From Sipunculus nudus (taxonomy: Eukaryota > Annelida > Sipuncula > Golfingiida > Sipunculidae): a stretch of 64,000 nucleotides of DNA. Under the pieces are notes generated by a model. The model was not told the DNA's origin. It searched no databases and saw nothing but the letters and a program-made list of their open reading frames with translations. Position numbers and translations under genes: made by a program. Location: assembly GCA_026874595.1 (NCBI GenBank), contig CM049309.1, positions 46,592,079 to 46,656,078 of the forward strand, given 5' to 3'. Positions 23,087-48,804 of this stretch are shown piece after piece (the stretch's first letter is position 1; every line of letters begins with the position of its first letter).

Positions 23087-26000
23087 ATTAAGATGATAAT
23101 TAAGACATAAGACAAGAATTCTGCATACACCAGACTCTGGCCTGTTCATGCTATATCACAGAGAGAGGTCACTTCACTGTTATGTCACACATTCACAAAC
23201 TGACTTCAGGCAAAATTGGAAATATGAACAAAATAAAAAAAAAATGTTTCATTATGTAACAATGACATAATATTCTATTATTAATACATTCACTGAATGG
23301 AAATAAAAAGGTTACCCTACTATTCTTGTGGACACAACAGTGTGCTTCCCACTAAATCGGTGGTTAAATGTATATTCTTAAGTATGACACCATATGATTA
23401 TGATCTTAAATCAATTATCATTATATATACTTCATCGGGGATGAGGTTTAAAGTGATCCATCTACTTTACTGTAATATTTTCTGTTCACTCAGGCAGAAG
23501 CGGATCTGGGGGGGGGGGGGGGGGAGGGGGGCCCCCCCTTTTTTTTCATCAGAAACAACTTTTTTAAGGGCTTCAGACAAAATTTTGCGGCTTGGACCCC
23601 CCCCCCCTTTTTCCAGAGCTGGGGACCTTTTTTTAGGGTTTTCATTAGTCCTCCTGGGTTGGACCCCTCCTTTTCCTAAATCCTGGATCCGCCCCTGTTA
23701 GGGTTCTGTGTGTATATTCATTCAGTTACCCTATCATATCCATTATGCCAACAAATACCAAAAAGACTACTGGTAGTACATATGGGAGTGAATCATATAT
23801 GAATAGTTATTACAATATTGTAATATTATCAACATCTCATACTCCACCATTTCTCCCATAAAATGTGACCCAATACTAGAATTATCCTGGTAAATGAAAT
23901 GACAGAGAACATTAAACAACACAGCCCTGGCATACAATGTGCTTTATGAAAACAGGTGCTTCTTTAAATTGAGACTGATTATTTATAAGAATCAATTATA
24001 ACTTGAATGGTAGTGTAGTGTTGCAAATGACCATGAATTATACTTCTACTCATGCAATTTACATTCAAATCCTAATTCAAAGTGACAAAATATGACAAAA
24101 GAAAAAGCAAAATATACGATCAAGATCTGTGCAAGAATGCACAAATAAGACTGGCACAATGGTCAAACATCTGTTAAACCTCAAAATCTTATAAGTAAAA
24201 AAACCTGACTGGTTCAAGTGAAATTATTTAAAATTATCATTGTGGAAACACAGTGCCACCTTGTATCACCTTAGTATTTTGCACAGTATGCAAGTTAAAT
24301 ATATTTGTGCAAAGTATGCAAGTTAAATGAAGTAAAATAAAATATACCCATGAACAATTGGTGATAAGAGTACGCCTTTCTGCTCACTGGGATAATACTA
24401 CTTAAGTAACATACATATTAGACAGACAGTTGTACCAATCAGCAAACCCTCTCACTGTCAATAACAGAAGACCGTATGGTACTATATTGAGTGCAGGGAT
24501 ACATTAAGCAAAATAAATGGATAACTGACTACACCACTCTGTGCCTCTCAATAGTCTGGGACTCTTTAGAACTTTATGATTACCTAAATACAAATGGCAG
24601 AGGTGGGACACTTGACTATAAAATTGATCAATGCCTGTCACTCTCATTATAATTTTGTTCCATTACCTGGAATACGCCTGATAGGAAGATACATCAGTGC
24701 TCTATTGTTTATGCCAACCTGGATCACTGTCACTAACAGGTTAAAAATGTATTTTTTTGTAATTATAATATTACCAGGAGCAAAGACTATATGACTAACT
24801 TCACTATGCCATAACTAATACCTGGTACCTTTTAGTACCTGGGACACATGGAATAACAAGGTACACAACGTCAGTCATGGGTTAAAATACTGGTTTACAA
24901 AATTAACCTAAATCATTCATAAATCATTCACATAAGATACTAATTTTAAATTATATGCTATGGAATACACTACACTGACCAATGCATTTGTTTTAAACAT
25001 TACCATTCATTCAAAACATTTGCTGTCCACTGCCAGATTAGACTAAGCATATCTGTAATAATCTGCCACAATTAAAGTAGTACTAACACTAATATTTGTA
25101 TTAAAAAAGGCAAGATTTGACCATCAAGTGTGCAAATCCATAATCAGGAAGTGTGTGGAAACCCAAAACTCATGACATCATGTCAAAAAGTGTTGAATGC
25201 GTGTATGAGCCTAAATTAATCTAGAAGGATAAGAGAGACATGTCTTTGTCTTAACAAAGTTAAAAAGTGTAGTCAAGGATCTGAAAGTGTGTATAAGTCA
25301 AAATGATATTATGGAAGTAAAGGAGTCATGCACTTGGCTCTAAAGTGTGCAGAATTGTTGTCCATAACCTGAAAGATTGCAGAGCCTAATGGTTGCACGG
25401 GGGGTGTTTATTAGTCTCGTTTCGGGTCAAGAGTGCTCAGAAGTTTTGTCCAATATACTTCAGTGTGAAAGAAGTGTAAACTGTACCCTTCAGTGTACAG
25501 GAGTCATATGTTTGGCTCAAAAGTGTGCAGTGTTACAGAGTGATCTGGTAGAGGTATTGTCTGTGTTTGGTGGCCAAGCCTATGGTCAGGGCCAGTCTAC
25601 ATCACTACACTCTAAAACTACGTAAATTTCCTAGTCCTTTTAATGTCATGAAAAACATGTTGTCTTAAGTCTTGGCAGTCTCAGATAATCTCAATTAGCC
25701 CTAAACACATTTAAAGCACCTAATGTCAAATGGAACAGAAAACCACAAATCATGACTGTCAAAGCCTCCAAGAAAGTTCATCGTCAAATATGAACAGTTA
25801 AATCACAAACATACTCTGGCAGGCACTGTTTTTGCGTAGCACATAAAAAAATCTTGCATTATGAACTGAAGCTAAATTTTTTATTTTCTTTTTTTTTTAA
25901 GGTTAGGACCATGGCTTGTAGGTAGCACTGTCTATTAAATGAGGATGAAGGTTACCATATGATATGAATGTCTTTTGAATCACAGGTTTATATGCAAGGG

Positions 26001-27063
26001 GCTAGGATTAATGAAAGAACCCATAACCTGTAGCCAAGACATTACAGTGAATCACAAAGCTTCTATTAAAATACACCATTTTGCCTTCAGGATCCATAGG
26101 GGTCAAACCTTTAGCTCTGAGCTCTTACAACTTAACTACTATTGCCCATCCCAGAACCGTTGTCCACAGTTTTTTTCATCTTAACTGTTTTACAAATATT
26201 CTTTACTAATAATTTTTGTCCAAACACATACTTGCAGATATTCCACCAATTTGGTGTAAAGTAATAAAATATTTAGTTAAAAGTATTTACTTTGCGACCC
26301 TGTCACTTTTTTTTGTCGATGGACGGAGGATGCCATTTTAGCTGTAAGGCTGGACTGCATGTTCCTCCTTCAAACTTTCCAAGCCTATGCTGCCCAGAGC
26401 TGTTAATAAGGCAATAGTGACATCACATAGACATCACAAAGGTCAGTCATGTATGAAGTTGCACTGATTGAAGTCACTAGCTGGAATGGCTTGTTTATTT
26501 CTCAGTTCACTGGTGATGAACATGTTGCAGATATTGATGACTGTTCTGTCATATTTTGGATTATTTGTCTCATAGAAATTCAGTTCAAGGTAAGACTTTT
26601 TTTTACTCAGGATGTCAGCTGAATAGCTTTGGCAACCACATGGCCAAAAATTTTTGTACCGTCTCACATGTATGAAAAATATTCCAGATAAACATGCAGA
26701 CACAGGTACTGGGATGGACTATAGGCTATGTTATACCCCTTAAGATTCATTAATATGCTGATTTCCACTCTTATTCATAACATAAGGATAATGTCACATG
26801 TGTATGCAGGTGAAGATAAAATTCATACAACCTGAATATTGTATAAAATACTCATTGTACAGCCAATATCTGTAAAGCTGTAGTACCAAAGATGGGTACA
26901 GCCTTCTGAACTGCCTCATATTGAACAGCTCGACAACATCTGCGTTATACTGAACAGCTGTACAACAGTTGACAGTGACAGCATACTCAATATCAGCAGT
27001 ATACATCTCCAAATACTGGTGCTTGGATAATGTAAATTTTCCTTTTAAACAACTTTAAAGGCT
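23087..27063 (-). other. Probable long 3' UTR of DPP8/9
   Basis: No coding exon on either strand. The stretch contains few repeats compared with the rest of the window, apart from one MITE at 23495. A phrase (gagtcatgcacttggctc, aaagtgtgcag) near 25325 recurs diverged near 25499. It lies between the DPP8/9 stop and a strong minus-strand polyadenylation site at 23081. Extent is inferred. Confidence 0.4.
23495..23697 (+). mobile_element. ~200-bp MITE, copy 2, with TYAGG target duplication
   Basis: Begins CAGAAGCGGATCTGG and ends CCTGGATCCGCCCCTG. The flanks are TCAGG (23490-23494) and TTAGG (23698-23702), a 5-bp duplication with one difference. The interior shares gcttcagacaaaattttgcg and attagtcctcctgggttgga with the copy at 47388. 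A 134-codon frame across it is not a gene. Confidence 0.8.
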
Positions 27064-42159
<15,096 letters not shown>

Positions 42160-42666
42160 GGACCTGAAAATAATTGATGATCAGTTTATGGAGACAAATT
42201 TTGCCCAAAATTACTTTGAACCTGAATAATATAATTTTAACAAAGTATAGGTAGCTTACTTTAACCGAAAGGAATTTCACATCTGCTGATATTTGGTGTT
42301 AACAATGCTTTATAATGAAAATATAGTCCTTTTGAATATAATAAAACAAGCATTCGACACATGAAAGGTTAGGAATAAAATAAGCTTATGCTAAATTTCT
42401 CAGTTCTTAAATATTAATTGATAAAGGAATCTTATTTGAAATAAAAATGAAAGGTAACCCGACCTCTTCAAAAAGGATACATAAAACTTCTATAATGTAA
42501 CTATAATGATCTTTAGCAGATACTGAAGCAATTAAACCAAGGTATTTCACATGCAACAAAAGTTTGGGCTTCATGGCCATTTCCAAACAAATTTATTTTG
42601 TTTCTCTGTAATTTATGATTATTTGCAATAATCAAAAACTAGACATTTCTTTGCACCGCTGGTATA

Positions 42667-44002
42667 GTATCGCCAGAAAATAGAGTAGGGGGTGCCACCA
42701 TGCAGTTCCCAGCAAAAGACTCATCACATTACCCATATCTATCTATATGCATAATATGAAAGATATCTGACATGATGCAACACCATGTGCAGACCACTAG
42801 CTGAAGATTTTCATGATTGTTGGCACACAAGATATTATATATGGCAATATTTAAAGTCAAGTCCACTCTCATATGCAAGGTCAGGACCCAAATTTAAATA
42901 TATCTCATCCCATAATCCAAATCTATGTATATGCATAATATAAAAGAAATCTGTCCATTAGTTTTTTACTTATAATGCTCACAGTGCTGTCAAGTGGCCC
43001 TTTTTAAGACATTCAAGATTTTATGTTTTTCACCAAATATGGGAATATTCAAGGTCAAGGTCACTCTCATAGTCAAGGTCATGACCCCAAATCAATAAAC
43101 TGCATTCCAAAATATCCAACATTTGAAAAAAAATTAAATTTTAAAAAAATAATTTAAATTAAATTAAATTTTAAAATTAAATTTAAAATTAAATATACCT
43201 CATTCCATAAACCATATCTATATACATGCATAACATGAAAGAAATCTGTCCATTACTGTTTGACTTATAATGCTCACAGTATATACTGTCAAGTGGCAAT
43301 GATGGGGTATTCAAAGGCACAAAAAACAAAAAAAGGACAACAGGTGGCGCCACCTATCTTCAGCAAAAGACAAAACTATCCAAGATCTTCCGTCAACTTG
43401 ATTTTTGGACCAATCCATGCATCCCTTTTTAAGATATTCATGATTTTATGTGATTTTCACCATATATGGTAATATTCAAGGTCAAAGCCACTCTCAAAGG
43501 AAAGGTCATGACCCCAATTTTAATATACATCATCCCATAACCCATACCTATGTACATGCATAATATTAAAGAAATCTGTCAATCAGTTTTTGACTTGTGA
43601 TGCTAAAAGTACTGTCAAGTGGCAATGATGGGGGTATTAAATGGCACAAAAACAAGAAAAGGATACTAGGTGGCACCACCAGTTTCCGGTACATGACATC
43701 ACTATCCAAGATCTTTGTCAAAATTGATTTTTGGATAAATCCATGAAAGATTTCTTGAGATATTTAAGAATTTGTGTGATTTTCCCAAAAAATGGATCTA
43801 TTCAAGGTCAAGGTCACTCTCCTAGTTGAGGTCATGACCCCATTTTAAATAGGCTTCGTCCTCTCACCTATATCTATAAATGTTTCAAGTTTGAAAAAGA
43901 TCCTTGAAATATTTTTTGAGTTATTGTGTCCAAAAGAAATCTCTGCGGCGGCGGCGCAACCGTGCCTAAACCATAGTATCTCCAGACTATGTCTGGCGAT
44001 AC
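42667..44002 (+). mobile_element. Tandem-core element with 11-bp terminal inverted repeats and a 3' hairpin
   Basis: The left end GTATCGCCAGA (42667-42677) is the exact reverse complement of the right end TCTGGCGATAC (43992-44002). The right end also folds on itself: GTATCTCCAGAC TAT GTCTGGCGATAC, a 12-bp stem with one mismatch. The core holds about four units marked by ttcaaggtcaaggtcactct near 43045 and 43800 and variants near 42850 and 43475; the last two lie about 325 bp apart. An AT-rich insertion (43120-43195) interrupts it. Short terminal inverted repeats, a 3' hairpin and tandem cores are described for non-autonomous Helentron/pearl-type elements of bivalves; assignment is an inference. 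Confidence 0.7.
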
Positions 44003-44035
44003 AATTACTGAATAAAGTGGTACAGTTGCATTATA

Positions 44036-44747
44036 CAGGGCTCAAATTTGAACTGCAAGATCACAAAGTGAACCTACATTTCTTTATACAAAAATGAGGG
44101 TTTAATACCAAATAGTCTTCTACTATACAATAATATCAATTATAAATTATTATTTTACCATTCATGACACTTATAAATGAGGGTAATTTCTTGATTAATA
44201 TGAATACCCATTATACACTGCACAATTTTGAAGCATGAAGTGGACATACCTATATCTCACTAAAAAAGTGGGTTCATACCTTAATAAGCTTCTACTCTAC
44301 CATAACATAAATAGAAATTTAGTATTTTATTATAAGAAACACTTAAAAAAGGAAGTGACATCCTTCATAAATTCATTAATGCAAGTTAATCATAAACATA
44401 AATTGATCAACTAGTGCACAAATTTAATCCAAATTTTCATCAAATATGTTGGTTCACTGCCTAATAGGCTTCTTCTGTATGATAAAATAAATAATATATA
44501 TGCTATATTCTATAATTAAGAAAAAATTAGCATCACACCTGGACTTATTTTTCTTTATTTGTCACAGGATGCCATGGCACAAATACCAAAAGCGGATTCA
44601 TTCAGCACATAAAAAACTAGGATTAACTGACAAAAGTGTTGAACTGCATAAAAATAAAAATGTTGGTTCTATTACAAAGTGAATTCACACTTTTCTGCAC
44701 AAAAATGTTAGTTCAGTTGTTGTTCTAGCCAAAACAATTTGAGCCCT
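44036..44747. mobile_element. 712-bp element with 12-bp terminal inverted repeats and three internal units
   Basis: CAGGGCTCAAAT (44036-44047) and ATTTGAGCCCTG (44736-44747) are perfect inverted repeats. Inside, a unit of about 175 bp recurs three times, marked by gggtttaataccaaatag near 44098, gggttcataccttaataa near 44271 and ttggttcactgcctaata near 44449, each followed by a cttct-containing block. CAGGG...CCCTG ends suggest a hAT-like element, but the flanking 8-mers do not match. It starts 33 bp after the previous element. Confidence 0.65.
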
Positions 44748-44758
44748 GTATCAAACAC

Positions 44759-44944
44759 CACAGTTGCTTGAATCGCTAAATGCAGGGTTATAATGTAAGA
44801 ACAACCTACAGAGTACACAACAATTTATACTATACACGGATCTTTACATTGAATATTTAATATAAAGATCTGTGTATAGTAGAAACGGCTTTATATGTTG
44901 TTTCCTTGAATAACAATCCCACAAATAGCAATTCAAGCAACTGT
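44759..44944. mobile_element. 186-bp palindromic (foldback) element with inner hairpin
   Basis: Outer arms ACAGTTGCTTGAATCGCTA and TAGCAATTCAAGCAACTGT pair with one mismatch. The inner arms TACTATACACGGATCTTTA (44828-44846) and TAAAGATCTGTGTATAGTA (44863-44881) pair with one G/T-type mismatch around a 16-nt loop. A MITE is likely; the inner hairpin has the size of a small-RNA precursor. It lies 12 bp after the preceding element. Confidence 0.7.
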
Positions 44945-44999
44945 AAAAACACCTACACCAATGAAGTATTCAGTTCCTGGCCCCAGTAATACATATGGG

Positions 45000-46340
45000 A
45001 CTATATTTATAATATGGACTGCAAAAGAATTGCTTAAAACTGAAATGTATGTAAATGGGAAAGCCCTTCATTAAAACAAATGTCTTCATATTCTTGCCCT
45101 GCCTTTTTTATACATACAAAATACATTAGGAAATTTTAAGTGAACCAGTACCTCTTACAGGCTCTGGCTTTAATAAAAAATATAACCACACTAAAACCAT
45201 TGTTTATATGTGATATCAATGATCATGTATAAATATTACATTAATAGTAATATTAGTTATTAGTAAATATTACTTTTATTAATAGCATTAAATAATAAAT
45301 GTAGTTTTAACACATATCCATTATACCCGGTTTTATTTAATTTTGTACAATTCAGGAAATAAATCCCAAAACACATGGTATGTCATAAAGCCTTGGGGGC
45401 GTGATGAACTTTGTTCCTATAAAAATGTGTTAGATACATCATTATTAGATCAACATACCGCACATAAAAAACTACCCGAACCAAGATTGCAAGAAGTCGG
45501 GTGTAAATCGCACTGAACGTCGCCCAAGAAAGCAACCGGTTATGTCATTACTACGACATTTCTGTCAGATCTTTTGGTCTTTTCATATTAATCGATATTG
45601 AACAATGGGTCCCGGGTGTCAACCAACCTGCTGATTATGTAATTAATGCCTGTTCACCAAATAATATCACCAACTGGGACATCCCCCTTTCACTGTTTCA
45701 AGGCAAGCATGAATCCACCGGCAGAGGGCGTTAGCGCATGAGTAGGTAGAGCATTTCGGAAGTAAAACACAAATCTGTTGAACGGTTTGTGTATTTTATT
45801 GGCTTCATTTATAAAACGGTCGGTTTCTTAGCTTTGTTTTTTTCAGTTAATTTTTAATCTATCATGACACCCGTCCCATTCGCAGCAAAATGTTTTCCAA
45901 ATTGTCCAAATTATTAGCTCCAACTGCCCTGGCATTTAATTGATATTTTGAATACTTAATTAAAATGGAAATGAAATAAAATAAATTGAAAAACACTCAA
46001 TTTGTTATGATGTGCTTTTAAATGTTTAGTAATAAAAATGTCTGAGAACCAAACCTTTGTTTAGCTTGTACCTATGCCGTATACATAACTTGGCTTTAAT
46101 TAATTAGGCCTATATAACCTGTGGTAGTAATGTTACAATTAATGTCTTAAAACTAACTTCCATTGATTAAAGGTGGAGGTTCGTATTCTTAAATGAGAAT
46201 TTAAAATATGATTATTGTCTTGATTAATATATTTTATGGAGCGTTTGCTCGAGTGCGTAAAATCAAAATTAATTCATCATGAGACGACAGTCATAATCCG
46301 AAAACGAAAATAATTTTGTATTTTATAAAACCACTGACCT
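45000..46340. other. Intergenic region between divergent DPP8/9 and METTL25-like genes
   Basis: No exon recognised. The 5' non-coding exons of both flanking genes are expected somewhere in 42.2-48.8 kb, because both start exons open at splice acceptors. A locally GC-richer, CpG-bearing stretch near 45470-45780 is the most promoter-like part, but I could not define a first exon or donor. Confidence 0.35.
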
Positions 46341-46354
46341 TTTGTTGGCCTTTC

Positions 46355-46447
46355 GCTAGACTGGTACCCCGCTCTATTATGGCACCGCTGCTCTAGGCCA
46401 ATCTATGCTTGGCCGAGGGCCATAATAGAGAAGGGTACCAGTCTAGC
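46355..46447. mobile_element. ~91-bp foldback MITE with CCTTTCG target duplication
   Basis: CTAGACTGGTACCC at the left and GGGTACCAGTCTAG at the right are perfect inverted repeats. After a 2-bp mismatch, CTCTATTATGG and CCATAATAGAG pair, and GGCCAA and TTGGCC pair further in. CCTTTCG directly precedes and follows the element and extends to 8-9 bp if bases shared with the element ends are counted. A 7-9 bp duplication fits hAT- or P-type transposition. Confidence 0.8.
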
Positions 46448-46899
46448 CTTTCGCAGACCTACGCATTTATATTTCATTCACTATTTCGGGCCTGCAGCGT
46501 GTGTTGCATGCAGCAAAGAAAGAAAGAAAGTTGTTGAAGACGATGCAATATGTAAATTAATTTCTGATTACTGAAGTCAAGAGGAACAACTGGTATTTTG
46601 AAATGTGAGACCTCGATCTGTTTAAACACAATGTGCAGTTATATAGAGATCGGCTACAATATCATTTGAATATGACAAAATATACCCTGGAATATCCAAA
46701 TCCATACGATGGTTAAATAGAGGGTGGTAGATGGAGCGCATACCACCTCCAATTATGGACAACAGAGTCAATGAATATAAAAGCCACAGGTAGCGGATTA
46801 AAATATTGGGCCTAGAAGGTTTTAGGCCTGTTACAACGTGCTGTTTTGTAAGCTGTGGAGTAAATGTTTTGTAGTCATAATGCTGAAAATTTTATTTTA

Positions 46900-47385
46900 T
46901 ATTTTAATTAGGAACAAGAATATATGGCCATTTGGCAAAAAACAACTATGAGTGTTTATCCACAAAATCTCAGGGGCATGGATTAAATGAAGCATAGAAT
47001 TTTTCTGACAAATAGCCCTCCAATTTTCTGGCACCAGGGATGCCACGGTATCCCAGGAGCTAGGCACAGACAGATACCATAGAAGTGTTTTATAGGTGGC
47101 GCCACCAGTCTTTGTATGAGAAAATGCTGCACAAGATATCTGGATATGCAAATGATAGTTCCAACCACACTTGAGATATGTCTGATTTTTGCAAAAAATA
47201 GAAGCACAGATGGAAAATGTGAAAAATGTTTGACGGTGGTGTCACCAGTCTTAATCTGAATGAGACGTACAAAGCTTCCCAACATTTATGGACATGCAAA
47301 ATTTCAGGCTGATATGTCAAACCACTCCTAAGATGTGTGATTTTCACCAGAAATAGTTTCAGGATGGCCATTCTTCTGACAGATG
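46900..47385 (-). repeat. Antisense copy of the 21840-22995 tandem-core element
   Basis: On the minus strand the units read tttggcataTcagcctgaaa-like sequence, gcatgtccataaatg and ggtggcgccacct, matching the units at 21840-22760. Two to three units are present, cut off at the right by the 200-bp MITE at 47388. Minus-strand ORFs here are repeat artefacts. Confidence 0.55.
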
Positions 47386-47387
47386 TT

Positions 47388-47587
47388 CAGAAGCGGATCC
47401 AGAGGGGGGGTCCAGGGGGTCCGGACCCCCCCTTTTTCACCCGAAGCAACCTTTTTTAAGGGGTTTTGGACGTAATTTTGCGGCCTGGACCCCCCCTTTT
47501 CCAAACCTGATGACTTTTTTTTTAAGGAATTTCATTAGTCCTCCTGGGTTGGACCCCCCCTTTTCCTAAATCCTGGATCCGCCCCTG
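47388..47587 (+). mobile_element. ~200-bp MITE, copy 3, with ATGTT target duplication
   Basis: Begins CAGAAGCGGATCCAG and ends CTGGATCCGCCCCTG, flanked by perfect ATGTT duplications (47383-47387 and 47588-47592). The interior shares long blocks with the copy at 23495 (ttttgcggcctggacccccc, attagtcctcctgggttgga). It has inserted at the edge of the antisense tandem-core repeat, so it is younger than that repeat. Confidence 0.85.
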
Positions 47588-47929
47588 ATGTTGTTTATAA
47601 TATATTCAAAAAGAATCTCTTTCTGATAGGCACTGGAACCGCTTGGACTACTTGTCTCAACTGTCAAACTTTAAATTTTTTTTACATTTCAAGGAAACAC
47701 TTTGTTAACATTTCTCATCTACATGCTTGCAAAATATTACTTATTCTGAAAGGTCCTTACCACCAAGACACCAATGTTTATGTAATTTGCCATGAAAGAC
47801 TGCCCTATACATGACATCTGTACACACACCATCTGTATATTAAGAAGAGGTGGTGCATTTTGGGTGTCAGATTGTGATGCCCACCAACCCTAAACAGCAG
47901 AGTTGCACCTTGTGAGTTCAGTTCTGTGC

Positions 47930-48110
47930 AATTTAATGGATGGCATCAAGAAAAAAATGTAATAAGTAGCACCACCAGTCTTGGATTTGAGAAGAAAAAA
48001 AAATTATCCAAGATCAATGATATGCAAAATTTTAAGCCAATACTTCAAACAACTCCTGAGATATGTGAACAGATGGATAGATTGACATCACATGAAAAAT
48101 ATATAGATTG
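47930..48110 (-). repeat. Fragment of the 21840-22995 element family, antisense
   Basis: gtagcaccaccagtcttgga, atgcaaaattttaagccaat and caaacaactcctgagatatg are the reverse-strand forms of the unit seen at 21840-22760 and at 46900-47380. One unit only. Confidence 0.5.
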
Positions 48111-48435
48111 ATCTACCAGTCTTTGTTAGGCAGGCCAAGTTCCCATATGACCTATTGATGCGAAGTTTCAGACAGATCGCGCAACTCTTTGAGCGGTTCC
48201 CAGCTGAAAACAAATTTCCATGAAACTACATGTGTTTTTTGCAGATGATTGTAATCATTAACACTTTTAATAATTATTAAAATAATAAGTTAAAATTTGT
48301 TTAAATCAAGAAATAGGTGCATAATTTGGGCCAATAGGTGCATAATTTTACCAATAAAAGGTAAACAAATAAAGGAATAAGCAGTGTTTTAGCATCAGTT
48401 TCTCATTAATCGAGTCAGCCTGCTGAAATTTCAAA

Positions 48436-48439
<4 letters not shown>

Positions 48440-48504
<65 letters not shown>
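48440..48504. repeat. (AT)n microsatellite
   Basis: About 65 bp of alternating AT, some 300 bp before the METTL25 start exon. Confidence 0.95.
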
Positions 48505-48506
<2 letters not shown>

Positions 48507-48804
48507 AAAGAATTTCTTATGGTCCTTTTCTCTAATTGTAAAAATTGGCCCTTTTCTCTCCGTGTAAAGAATGGTCCTATTCTCTTCATGTGAAAACAGG
48601 TAAACTTAATATTCATATCTAAACTTGGAGCATTGCATCTTCATAAAAACTCAGCTCTGTCCATTACCTGTCCAAACACATAAAAACACCTGCATGACAT
48701 TATATATTAAAAACTGTTTTCCGTCCCAGTTACTTCAAAAATGTACAGAGCAGTTTGGTTTTTTTTTACAGGAAATTACTTAAAAGAGAGGTGACAGGAG
48801 ATTT

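Noticed and set aside
23297-23701. 134-codon plus-strand ORF
   Set aside because: Most of it is the MITE at 23495-23697 with poly-G/poly-C runs; there is no domain and no splice context.
46897-47371. Three overlapping minus-strand ORFs
   Set aside because: They derive from antisense units of the tandem-core repeat; no conserved domain.
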